From NCBI GenBank assembly GCA_010093605.1, contig MU004184.1, positions 2,327,615 to 2,391,614 on the forward strand: a DNA stretch of 64,000 nucleotides, in the 5' to 3' direction. The stretch's first letter is position 1. Each line of letters starts with the position of its first letter. This document shows positions 53,688-64,000 of the stretch, in pieces. The notes under the pieces were generated by a model, which worked only from the letters and a program-made list of their open reading frames with translations, made no database searches and was not told where the DNA came from. Source of the DNA: Lophium mytilinum (Eukaryota > Ascomycota > Dothideomycetes > Mytilinidiales > Mytilinidiaceae). Position numbers and translations under genes: made by a program.

Positions 53688-55296
53688 ATGTCGCTTGACA
53701 CTAAAGGGGAAGGCAATTCGCCTTTCCTTCATCGAAAAAGCCACCGTTCGACTATCAAGTTCATTGTTGTACCACTTGTTTTGATATCATCATGGATGCT
53801 TCTCTCCTTCTTCAGTCCATCTCAATTGTTTCAGCACTGCCGCAATCAGATGCACAAAGCTCATCCGTTGACAATTGAGCAACGGGCTATGAAGATTCTG
53901 AACGAAAATCCTCTAATCGGTCAGTCATAATCTCAGGTCGATTCGGCCTGGGATCTACGCTGATGGATCGCAGACGGCCATAATGATCTCGCAATTCTCG
54001 TTCGATTTGCGTATGGAAACCACATCTACACGGACAAGTTCAAGAAGGGCTTTGAAGAAGGCGGATTGATGGGTCACGTGGATATCCCGAGGCTTGATAA
54101 GGGCAAGGTTGGTGGCAGTTTCTGGAGCGTGTTTGTGCAATGCCCCGCCAACATCACGGATTTCTCGGATGAGAACTATGCTGGGCGTGAGTTGTTCCTA
54201 TTTCTTAGCTTTCGATCTCCATTTCATTGCGTGCTTTTGTCATCATTTCAATACCTTTATCCACTTGTATCCTCTTTTTTCTACCACCAAACCTCTCCGC
54301 CCCTGCCGTATTTACCCTCCATCTTCTCGTATCGAGCCGCCGCTAAACTCTCTAGCTATCCGCCAAACCCTCGAGCAACTCGACGTCTACCGCCGCCTCG
54401 GCGCCGCCTACCCAAAATACTTCACGCCCACCCCCTCATACGCCGCCGCCCTCTCCGCCTTCTCCTCCGGCCACCTAATCTCCCCCGCCGGCATCGAAGG
54501 CCTCCACCAAATCGGCAACTCCCTCTCCACCCTCCGCCTCTACCACTCCCTCGGCGTGCGCTACGCCACCCTAACCTGGAACTGCCACAACGCCTACGCC
54601 GACGCCGCCGTCCTCACCACCCCCAACGCCACCTACAAATCAACCCCCCTCTGGCACGGCCTCAGCACGGCCGGCCGCACCCTCGTCACCGAAATGAACC
54701 GCCTCGGCATGCTCGTCGACCTCTCCCACGTCTCCGCCGACACGATGCGCGACGCGCTCATCGGCCGCGACGGCTGGAACGGCAGTCTCGCGCCGCCCAT
54801 CTTCAGCCACAGCTCCGCGTACGCCATCTGCCCGCACCCGCGCAACGTACCAGACGACGTGCTGCAGCTCGTGAAAAAGCGGAACTCGCTCGTTATGGTG
54901 AATTTCAGCCCGGATTTCATCTCGTGCGTGCCGAGCGATTCGTGGACGGGGCTGCCGGAGCTTTATAAGCCGAATGTGACGATGGGGCAGGTGGTGAGGC
55001 ATATTCGGCATATTGGGGAGCTTATTGGATATGAGCATGTGGGGTTTGGGAGTGATTTTGATGGGATCCAGACGACGCCGGAGGGGTTGGATGATGTGTC
55101 GAAGTATCCGGATCTGGTGGCGGAGTTGCTGAGGCAGGGGGTGAGTGATGGGGATGTGGCGAAGGTTGTGGGCAGGAATCTGTTGAGGGTGTGGAAGGAG
55201 GCGGATGAGGTGGCGAAGAGGTTGCAGGCGGAGATGGAGCCGTTGGAGGATGAGATCAAAACTGGGTGGACGGGACTGAGCGGTGAGGAGCTATAA
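53688..55296 (+). CDS. Membrane dipeptidase (peptidase family M19)
   Basis: Exons 53688-53919, 53974-54186 and 54356-55296 give 461 residues. An N-terminal membrane anchor (FIVVPLVLISSWMLLSFF, residues ~25-42) is followed by the M19 metal site. H80-x-D82 in GHNDL (restored by splicing), the bridging glutamate in SPAGIEGLHQIG (~196), histidines in VDLSHVSADTM and FSHSSAYAICPHPRNVPDD, and the aspartate in GFGSDFDGI (~380) are all present. It should therefore be an active zinc enzyme hydrolysing dipeptides, anchored as a type II protein. The third exon has extreme GC3 in its first half and opens long frames on other registers. Confidence 0.9.
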
Positions 55297-55617
55297 GATC
55301 CTGATGATTTCATTCTCTCCAAGCGGGACATAAGAGGAGTGCGGATTTCCGAGTCTGTACGAAATTTACATGTATATAGAGCTTGCTGTCGCATTACTCT
55401 ACTGTTTCTGGGTAAGGCGCAGGAACTTTGACATTCGAGGAGTCTGGTAATTTCCCAAGTCCTATCGTTTGGGAGTCTGTCGACCAATATTCCTGTCAGG
55501 TACGCTTTTGATGTTTTTCGGAGAGGGATCTCACTCATTCATTTCCGTGCTATTCAGCTAACTACAGCTTTGGTATAGTCAGGGAGAGGGGAATGGGGAG
55601 AAGGCGAGAGAGGGACA

Positions 55618-58600
55618 TCAGCCCTGAAACACCCACTCCTCATCATCGAGCTCCGCCCATCTCCCCAATGCCGGCGTCGTGGGCTCAGGATCCTTTGGTG
55701 CACCTTGATCAATCTCCTTACCACCTCCAATACCGTCAACGGGGCTCCCACTCTCCTCCCCGCCATTCGCAACCCCATCTTTTTGCTCGCCATGATCACT
55801 TCCTTCGCCACTCGCAACACCCTCCTCCTTCGCCTCCCACACCTCCTCCTCCCTCTCCCAGTCCTCTGCCACCTCAACTTCCTTCTTCCCCGCTAGCCCA
55901 CTCTTCCGCGCCAACACCGTAAAGCGGCCGCTACCAAGTCCACTACCCGCTTTGCTGCCATACCCACCACTCACAGCACCCAATCTAGCAGCGCCACCAG
56001 CACGCCCGCCTCTCGCAGCAACCTGGCTCCACCCGGCGCCCGGTCCCGCATCCGCCTCCCTCCTATGCACATTGAGGCTAGAATCCAGGCGGACGAGCTG
56101 CAAGCTGCCCAGGCCGTGAGAATTGACGACTTTGAGCAGCGCGGGTTTAAGCGCCGTCAGTGCCGCTTCGACCTCGCGCTCCGAGTTTGTAAAAGCCGGG
56201 AGCGACGGCGTTAACGCAACCTCTTCACTGGGTAAGAACGCGATATCAAACTGCATCTTGTGCGGCTCGACTTCTGCGCGAATCGTAGCGCGGAGTTCTT
56301 CGATCGTGAGACCGAAGCGCGGGCTGGAGAGGAGGTAGCCGTTGTAGGGCTCCCCGAGTAAGTTACTCTTCTTCAAGCCAGAAGAGGCCGCGGGAGGCGG
56401 CGCGGTGTTAGCGGTCGAGACGCCTAGCGTGCGTTGGGTCTGGCGGATGCGGGCGCATTCCGCGAGGGTCTTCATAGGCGCGGTGACGAAACGGGGAGTT
56501 TTGAAGATGGCGACGTGGCGGTGCGGCTCCGGGTCCACGCTCTCGCTATCGAAACCGAAGTCTTCGGCCAAAGCGTGTAGGAAAGCGCGGTAGGAGGAGG
56601 GCATGGGTTTGAACCGAAGCCTCCGCTCAGCCGGGTCAGCAGCAAAGAGGCGGAAGTCTTTTTCTTGCGCGGAGGCCCACTGGACGTTGTCTTGGTACAG
56701 TTTAAGCGTTTCGGTGGAGTACGGCACATGGTCGTCTGCGTGCGTAGCTTGATCGATATTCAACGCGAGCGCGAGTTTGCGGTTACGCTCGAGGCGAGCG
56801 CATTCGTCGTCGCATTTGAGAGATTTGGTAATGTTGCCCTCGGAAGTTTTAGAGGCGCCGCATTTGGTCTCTTGCTTTATACGCTGGCAGTCGCACGTGA
56901 CGAAGATTTTGTGCTGGCAAGGCCGGTCTTCTTTGCACGGATACGGGGAGTGACAGGGTGCCAGACAGGCGTGGCCGCATGTGGGAAGCTCTTTGCCGCA
57001 AGATTGTTGGCAGGGTTCTTCGCACTCGCCTGGGGTGTGGCATTGCTTTTGGCACCTGGTAAAGGTTAGCAGGCTGTATATGAGTGAAATTGCCTTGCGA
57101 TAGATCTGTGTACACCCTTCTGACACCCTCTGAGAGGACCTCGCGAGTTTCCAAGTATTTCAAAGCAATGAAATCCCGCGTGTCTAGATCTTCCAAATGC
57201 ATCGAGAATCTTCAGGCGTTGGTGGACAAGCGCACGCAAGTCGTTCCGCCTGATGATTACCCGTGCTTTCTAGATTCCGGAAAAGGCATCGAGGTCATCC
57301 AAAGACTGCAAACGAGTATAGGCAGATCTTTGTAGTGACGAGCTTCTACCTCTTCCAGATCTCGGACATTGCATTGAAGGACCTCAGACAGCGACAGATC
57401 GGTGTACACAGACCCATAGCGAGAGCAAAAATAGAACTTACTTGTGCGCACCACACCTCAACTTCCTCCCACAAACCTCTCCACAGCGTGCCTCCGTCCG
57501 CCAGCACGGCTGATTCCTCATAGTGTTCTTTCCACAAAGGCACGTCTTGGTCGTCAAAAACGGACATTTCGGGCACTCTTCCTCATCTTGGTGACAATTG
57601 TGCGTAACCTGCTGGTGTCCACACGCCTTCGGCCTCTCACACTGCCACCGACAAGGGGGCGGCTTCGTGCCGCAAGGCAACGGAGGGTGTAGAGTAGTTT
57701 TGCCACAACTGCAGGAAACTTCGTCAAAGATGGCTTCGCGACACGATTCGCAGGGGCCTTTGTGACAGAGCTGCTGACAGCGATGCAACGGGTTTCCGCA
57801 CTTCAAGGCTCGGTCGCAGGTCCGGGTGCAGATATGTTCGGCTTCAAAGCCATCATCGGGCCTACCTGCTGCATGAAGGGCACGAAGCTTGCGCTTACTA
57901 GCCTGACGGTCGGCTGCTTTACGCTCGCCTGGGCAGCAACGCTCTCCACACTCATGGCGACCACAATTTAAAGTGACGCGGCACACGCGCATGCACTGGG
58001 GAGCCTCTTCGGTGCCTTGATGACAGATGGTGGACGAAGTGGTGCGGCCACATCGGCAGATGATGGAGACTTTTTGGAGGCAAGGCCTGCACTCCTCCTG
58101 ATGGCAGAGTTGAACGCAAGCGTGATCGCAGGGCAGCGTTTTGCCGCAAGGCTCTGTGCAATTAGGTATCGGATCCTCACACGTCTGTCGGATCTTGGCT
58201 GATATTTCCTCTAGTGGCGTTTTACCACAAGGGCAACGTGAAACAACATCCGGTGATCGAGGGCAATGCGTCGGCTCGGCATCCTGTCTATGACACGGCT
58301 TGGAGCACGAGTGCTTTCCGCAGTCGAAGTCTCGGTCGCAATTATTCGAACATCCAAAGATTCCAGTCCACTCCGCCAACACCTTCGTTCCATCTTCAGC
58401 AATGTGCGATCGAGCGCTCTTCTCCTTCCAACCCTGCTCACAGCACATTATATCTTTCTCTACCTGCCCACAGTAACAGCGAGCGGGAACGCGGACTTCA
58501 CACGCTCCGCAAGGCCCTTCGTGGCATGGTCTATCGCAAATGTGCTCACCACAGGGCATAAGTTCCCCGCAAGGCTCACCACAGCTCCATCCTGATTCGT

Positions 58601-59663
58601 AATTCGTATCAACACATCGCTTCGTAGACGTCTTCTTTTTGCAAAAGCAAGTCTGAGTGGGTCCCATATGGGCACATGGAGGGCAAGGCCCGCTATGACA
58701 TATGTTCGGGCAAGGATGAGGGCATTTCTTCAACAGTCGTTGTCTCGCACAAGTTTGACCGCAAGAAAAGGGCGGGGTTCCAGGAAGGGGTCTCGGATCT
58801 ACCTCTTTCTCGCACCAACATGTGAACATCTTCGGCATGTCATCCTTTGGAAGGTTGCAGCCAGGGCATCTCCATTGCCGCGGTGGAGGCATTTCACCGT
58901 CCTGGGCTTCGCGGCGCGCAGCAGCAGAGCCTTCGTTGGTAGACCACTTCTTGATACAGCTCAGATGGAAAACAGTCCAGCACGTTCGGCACGACCACAC
59001 GCGCGAATTTCTCCGCACGTCTTCGGTACAAATCGCGCACTCATAGTGGCCATTGTCAATATCCTCGTGCGTTCTCGTTGAGATATCCGGCGCTTGTGAT
59101 TTTGACATCCGACGCCTTCGGGGCAAGTTCTTCGCTCGACCCGAATGGGGCTGGCCAGGTCGGAATTCAGGCGCATCGGCTTGCAATCCTGAGGCTTTAG
59201 ACCGACCAGTGGGGTTCCCCTGGTCCGCGGATTCCTGCGTCAAATCGCCACCGAATTGACGACGTCCGCCAGCTGCCATGCGAGACTGGTCTCCGCCTCT
59301 CCCTCTGCCTGCATTATGATTGTCGCCTCTGGCCCGACCTTGAGGACCCCCGCGACCTCCTCTTCCTCTTCGCGATGGTCCGTGATTCTCGCTAGTAGAA
59401 GCCTCCGCGATAGAAGGTTCGCCGGGCGCAGGTTGGGATGGAGGAGCTACAGTCGCTGGGGTCAAAGCTGTGCCTCCACGGCCGCGTTGGGGTCCGCCTC
59501 GACCCCTCCTGCCTCCCCGCTGTGGTTGTCCATTCTCGGGCTGGTCAGGAGCCTGCGACGGTGGGTTTCGGTTCTTCGGTCGTCGTCGTCTTGGGGGTGG
59601 CTGGTCCGTAGGCCCGGTTGGTAGCTGTCCTGGAGGAGGTCCTGCAGCTGGAGTTGCGGACAT
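55618..59663 (-). CDS. FAP1: NFX1-type zinc-finger protein with RING-like finger and R3H domain (FAP1 homologue)
   Basis: Exons 59663-57442 and 57055-55618 give 1,219 residues. The N-terminal ~190 residues are Pro/Gly/Arg-rich (RGG-like). A RING/PHD-type finger (YECAICTEDV ... FHLSCIKKW ... RWRCPGCNL-like) lies at ~206-262. A long series of NF-X1 fingers with the C-G-x-H-x-C and CH-x-G-x-C pattern runs from ~300 to ~860 (e.g. CGEHICDRPCHEGPC). An R3H region (YRAFLHALAEDFGFD, EPHRHVAIFKTP) is at ~900-940. Human NFX1 and yeast Fap1 have the same order; Fap1 binds FKBP12. A role in transcription or RNA control, possibly with E3 activity, is inferred. The single intron is 386 nt, long for this locus, and contains coding-like duplicated sequence. 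Confidence 0.9.
57056..57441 (-). other. Long intron of the NFX1-type gene carrying a duplicated coding-like segment
   Basis: On the coding strand of the gene, the word VYTDLS (GTGTACACxGATCT) is encoded twice, near 57400 and 57110. Similar stretches lie beside it (VRDLEEVEARHYKDLPILV against LEDLDTRDFIALKYLETREV). They are in frames not used by the gene. Confidence 0.4.
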
Positions 59664-60304
59664 GCTCTGATGGATATGGGCTATGGCGCTGGCCCCGTGG
59701 GTTTCCAGCGTGCACGAAGTGGGGAGTCTTCGGGTCTTTTGGTTTCGAGGAATCGGATGAGGCGCCCTTGACAGTGGCAAGAGATTGTAGGCAGTAAGAA
59801 CTCTGGAATCTCAAGAAGTTTGCTGGAATTAGTTGGAGGGGCAAACCCGGATGCTTCGTAAGGAATTTGACGAAGGAACTCGCTCAGGCACCAATAAATA
59901 TGGCCTGGTGAACGGTAAAGAAAGGAAGCTGGTGGGGAGGGAGTGAGTTAGTGGCGAGCAAATGTTCTTGTAGTCGTAGAGAATATTTGGCCACGGACAG
60001 CAAGCGACGCTAGCATGCAAGCACAGCCTGCCTGAGGACTCAGAGCAGGCGCCGTCACTATGACTCACGCCCGTGTCTGCAGGATTCGTCCGCTTGTACA
60101 AACACCAAATCCGAGGTCGTGCAGGATTGAGAGGGAATGGTAGCTGCGTGAATGCTGGATGTCTATAGTTCTTCGGTGTTGACTCGGCGGGCGCGAGAGG
60201 CGTCATTAATTCGGAGCTTCGGCGAAGGTGTTGTTCCACCAGCTTGGCACCTTGGTCTTCATCAAGCTCGCCCTCATCCATCACCCCCATCACGATACCC
60301 AGAC
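59664..60304. promoter_or_regulatory. Divergent upstream region NFX1-type gene / BIG1
   Basis: The 641-bp segment lies between opposite starts. No named site or further gene is supported. Confidence 0.45.
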
Positions 60305-61423
60305 ATGGCATTGCGATCACTTGGGGCACTCGCTCTCGCATCTGCATCCGCAGTCTCCGCCTTCCAGAACACGTCCCCTTTCTTTCTCTTCTCCACCTCC
60401 GAGTAGGCCGCCCAGAGCTCCTCCGTAGGCCTCAAGCTAATTACTTCTTCCAGCCGACTCCAGCTCTTTGATAACGCCAACTCCCAGCTTCTCAGCGCGA
60501 ATGCCCTCAATACATATCTCAAGCAGTCCCTCGCGGAATGTGCGCCATCGGGAACATCCGAGACCTACATCGTTGTCCACCAAGCTGGCGCCTCCACCTC
60601 CGACTACCAGGACGACAAATCCGCGCCCTATCTCTCCGGGTGGCTAGACGGAAGCGATCCCCAAATCAAACAGAAGATAGTCGTGCCAGAAGTCGTGGGT
60701 CGGACCTATCCTCTAATAGAGACCGTTCAGACAACCCTCAATGAATGCGGAGGGACAGCGGAATGGTTAAATCACAGTAGGGGCTGTTTTTCCGATCTGC
60801 TCTGACGCTGAAGCTAATAATCGTCTGCAGAGAACGTGACAGATAATACTGGAAAGTCGTATGCAGGAAGGGTTCGCGAGGGCCCTCAAATCATCACAAT
60901 TTCGTATCCTGCCCTCTCAGCACAAAACTCCGCTGATAAGCTCGCGGAGCACGGTTGGTTTCCTCAGCAGCCAATTTGAGGATTAGAGCTAATTTCTACC
61001 TAGATGCACTGCTTTCCGACTTCATCCACAACTACATGAAAGACGAGCAGTGGACTGTTATATATGTGACGACGCCAAGAGATGCGCCTGAGGAACTGGC
61101 GACACAGGCATACGAGATGGACGAGCCTTTCCCCGACAACGTCAACATCGAGCTAAAGCGAGACGTCGACAGCCATGAGAAAGAAAGGGTGTTGGAGGGT
61201 GGTCTTTTCGAGAAATACATGTTCCTTTCTCCAGGTACGTTCCACCTCCCATGTCTCACAAATCCTAGCTAATGCGAACCTGCTAGGTCTCTTCATGGGC
61301 CTTACCGCCGCTGTTCCTCTCTTCCTCATCCTATACGTCGGCATCTCCGCTCTCACTAGCCTCGAAGTGTCATACTTTGCTTTTAGCAAAGAGATGGGTC
61401 CGGTAGCGCAGAAGAAGCAATAG
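60305..61423 (+). CDS. BIG1: ER membrane protein BIG1 homologue
   Basis: Five exons (60305-60402, 60454-60776, 60831-60953, 61004-61234, 61287-61423) with ~50-nt introns give 303 residues. A signal peptide (MALRSLGALALASASAVSAF) is followed by the Big1 start motif QNTSPFFLFSTSD. The luminal part has potential N-glycosylation sites. The protein ends with one membrane segment (LFMGLTAAVPLFLILYVGIS) and a short cytosolic tail SYFAFSKEMGPVAQKKQ with a KKxx-like ER-retrieval pattern. Big1 is needed for beta-1,6-glucan of the cell wall and has been linked to V-ATPase assembly. Splice joints are all frame-consistent, and family resemblance at both ends is clear. Confidence 0.87.
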
Positions 61424-63980
61424 GTGGGTATGTATATTGTGTAAAGAAGGCTGTGTATGGAATTGGAGTCATGGCGCGAGGCTAAAGATCTATCGAGATA
61501 GCGGAATGAATTGCTTGTCTTTTTGGAAATCATATCTGCATGGATTGATGATCGCCGCTAAGCATCCAATCAATGCAGCTAGATCTCTATCCTTTCTCAT
61601 CACTATCCTTTTCACGCCCTGTAGACCAGAGAACTTTCCGTTCAATACAATGGCGGTAACTAGACTCATTGACAAGGGAAAATATGAGTGCTCCACGAGC
61701 CTCGGCTTTACTTGGCGAGCTAGCGCCAACCACCAACATTAGTCTGTGTATGGGGATGAAGATGGTGGCCAGTAAGGAAGTTTGAGAAGTTACGACGTGT
61801 TAGTGGCACATCGCCTTCGGCCAAAATGTCATCGAAGATAGATCTTTTGGTCGCTCCCTTGGTAGGGACGCTCTGTATTTCCGACCTTCATAACACTATG
61901 AAGAGGCTCACCATTAAAATAGCAGTTTCTAGCTAATTACTAATGCGGGAACATTCGAGTATTTGCGAAGTGGGGTTGCGATTTCTGTAAAATTGCGACT
62001 TCTATGGATTTCTTGGTGGAGAGGCTGGGAAATTGTGCACCAACAGTCTCGGCAATCAACGCATGCAACCATCGGAGCGGACTATGGGAGTGAAGAATAG
62101 CCCTCATCAATGCGGTTTAGGTTACGCCTCAGGTTGGCTACAAGAAGTAGCTTTCTAATTACCGGATGCTTTTGGGTGGAGGTCTTTCCCATTTCGAATT
62201 CGACATTTCCTTTGACGTCTCGTTCATGCAGGTGGCTCGGAGGACCGCCTTCAAGTATATCTCTCACCGTGGCAGATGCTGCTGGATTGCTGGTTGGGAG
62301 CTTGCCGACAACACTGGAAACAAAGGTTCATGCGGATGTGCCTATGCGTTGGTGACCTCGACCAGGGTGGCTACAGCGCGGGTCTTTGGGTTGTACATCT
62401 AATGTGAGGCTAAGGGGCCCGGTCCAATATCTCCGTCGGGGTGATACTATAGAAACCCAGAAAATGATATGCAAATACTGCATGAAGAGGGAAATCAACC
62501 GAGGCATATGGTCATCGATGAGACGAGTTCTTTCTGCTCTGGAACGCAATCAAATACTACCACATGACTCGGATGATATCAATGCTGAGAAAATCGGGCG
62601 TGCTGAGCTCTGCGCATAAAGCAGCGCCGAGGAACGGTTGACGAGTCGGGATCGATAGATCTATCGGAGCCTTCACATAGAGACCGCCGAAAGCCGCTCA
62701 CACTGGCGCCTTCAGTACATGAAAGTATCATTCTAGCTAAAAGTGTCCCCTTCGGTGGTCGAGATTGCGTCGTCTAAAGTTCTTTTCATCTGGTGGGAAA
62801 GAAGGCTATGACACTCTTTTATCCATGGGTCGCAACGAATTAGAACCTGTCTCTACACCTTCTGAACTACCGACGACGCCTCACTTGCACTCTCAAAGCA
62901 CTGTAGAAAAGCTATTCATAGTGCTATCGAGACGGCGCCTCTATCTGGCCATGGGATGCTCTGAGACCTTGTCCTGCTGATAGCTTACGGACTGAAAAGG
63001 GCGCTTTGCGGGTTCGAATGAGGAGGCCTTGTTCCGGCAGTTTCGATAGCATGGATGAGAGAGGATGTCATAGTCTCGGGTCTAATCTGTTTGCGCTATC
63101 TGTGATGAAGGTCTTAAGAATCCCATGGGAAAGAGCAATCTCGAGCTATGAAACAGTCCAATTTCTGCTTCATAAGGATAGCGGGTCCCTTCAAACGACT
63201 CATGATCTCGTTCGACATCGACCGTATTATCATTGCATGAGAATCCTCGAAATCTAGTATGAAAAAAATGTATAGAGTAGCAAGACTTGCAAACCCTGTG
63301 CAATAAGAGGCCTCCCTCGCGCTTGAAAGATACATCACCGAGAGTGGCTATGATCTTGACTGAGACCGTTCTCTCGCCTCCAAGTGAGATTCGTAAGAGC
63401 CTCCCGGTAAAGCAATGTATGAAGCGATAATAATCTTAGAGAGCCTTACGGAAGAGATCCTCTTCCTTGCGCTTTCAAACCGCTCGTGGCAGGCTGATAT
63501 GATCTCCTCCAATGTCGCGACATGAACGAGCGAATGGGAAGTTCGGAAAGGCTCCCGGCAAAGAGCCTGAAGAGCTGCAAAATGCAGTTGCGACCCTGAT
63601 TATGGGTTGCGCTTTCGAACCATAAAGGTCCGAGAATCGCATGATTCTGTCTAATTGCGAGAATTGATGGGCGTACGGAGATTGCGAACCATTTTCGTCT
63701 AACAATCGTGGGTAGTTGTAAGATCGGACTACCCATACTCTCATGAAAGCGTGGGTTTCAGATTTCGTTGCATGAGGGGGGCAGTCCAACACCCTGTGAG
63801 GCGGCCCAGGGAGCTATTGGGCTTGCTAAGGCTGGCCTCCTACGAATTTAGATGATCTACAGGGGGACCTCGGGTGATGCTAACCAAGGGTACAGAGACA
63901 CAGTGCGGATGTACGTTTCGAGGATAGGAGAGTTCATATGAAGAAAACGGACTCCTGAACTACTACATCTTATTCAAAGG
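61424..63980. other. Intergenic, no convincing gene
   Basis: About 2.5 kb hold many short overlapping frames on both strands. The longest (62166-62402, 63446-63792) have no recognisable motifs or coherent splice pattern. Confidence 0.4.
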
Positions 63981-64000
63981 GCGCCTGATCGGGATTCGAA
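63981..64000 (-). tRNA. Possible tRNA 3' end cut by the right edge
   Basis: Read on the minus strand, the border sequence is TTCGAAT (T loop), CCCGA (3' half of the T stem), then seven bases that could be the 3' acceptor strand and one discriminator base. The rest of the gene would lie outside the window, so pairing cannot be checked. Confidence 0.25.

Noticed and set aside
54066-54968. 300-codon frame overlapping the dipeptidase
   Set aside because: Its composition is almost only Arg/Pro/His/Leu, an off-frame reading of the GC-rich exon. The M19 metal residues lie in the other frame.
63000-63020. GGGTTCGAATGA as a tRNA gene
   Set aside because: A B-box-like word is present, but no A box, cloverleaf or matching acceptor stem could be placed around it.

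Overview
The window is nuclear DNA of a filamentous ascomycete (Pezizomycotina, probably Dothideomycetes). This rests on many 50-100 nt introns with GTAAGT/GTACGT-type donors and CTRAY-like branch points, on several fungal 2EXR proteins built on a LDLPRELRD motif, and on clear fungal orthologues of ERD1, STR2, ILM1, BIG1, a FAP1/NFX1 protein and a LIZ1/FEN2-type transporter. The species is not identifiable from sequence alone.

Layout. 0-7 kb holds conserved genes: a fatty-acid transporter/acyl-CoA synthetase cut by the left edge, a secreted PEBP-like surface protein, a tiny membrane-anchored protein and ERD1. 7.4-12.9 kb is an accessory patch with three 2EXR genes and a small secreted protein. 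14.7-20.8 kb holds an STR2-like enzyme, an F-box gene with a duplicated and apparently truncated C-terminus, and two tandem RING genes. 21.3-45.3 kb is a gene-poor accessory block. It carries four paralogous proteins (called A-D here) built from a C-x2-C-x(15-24)-H-x4-H finger module. They are separated by an MFS transporter gene and by repeats: a hAT-like MITE, two copies of a tRNA-like pol III element, a 162-bp tandem array and decayed coding fragments. 47.5-52.4 kb is one intronless 1,626-residue coiled-coil protein. 52.9-61.4 kb returns to conserved genes (ILM1, membrane dipeptidase, NFX1-type protein, BIG1), mostly as divergent pairs. The last 2.6 kb shows no convincing gene apart from a possible tRNA 3' end at the border.

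The most interesting content is the four-member finger family. Three of the four first introns are in phase 0 after a helical exon, as is the fourth; two first exons have exactly the same length (222 nt). Three members share a basic KRV[RK] motif before the last finger. Member B continues through two more introns into a complete chromodomain, while member D ends in a short acidic tail at the equivalent place. Member D lies directly behind the 162-bp array. Together this suggests a lineage-specific nuclear, chromatin-associated family embedded in repeats; the function is inference.

All splice sites were read by eye from GT/AG signals and frame continuity and have no transcript support.
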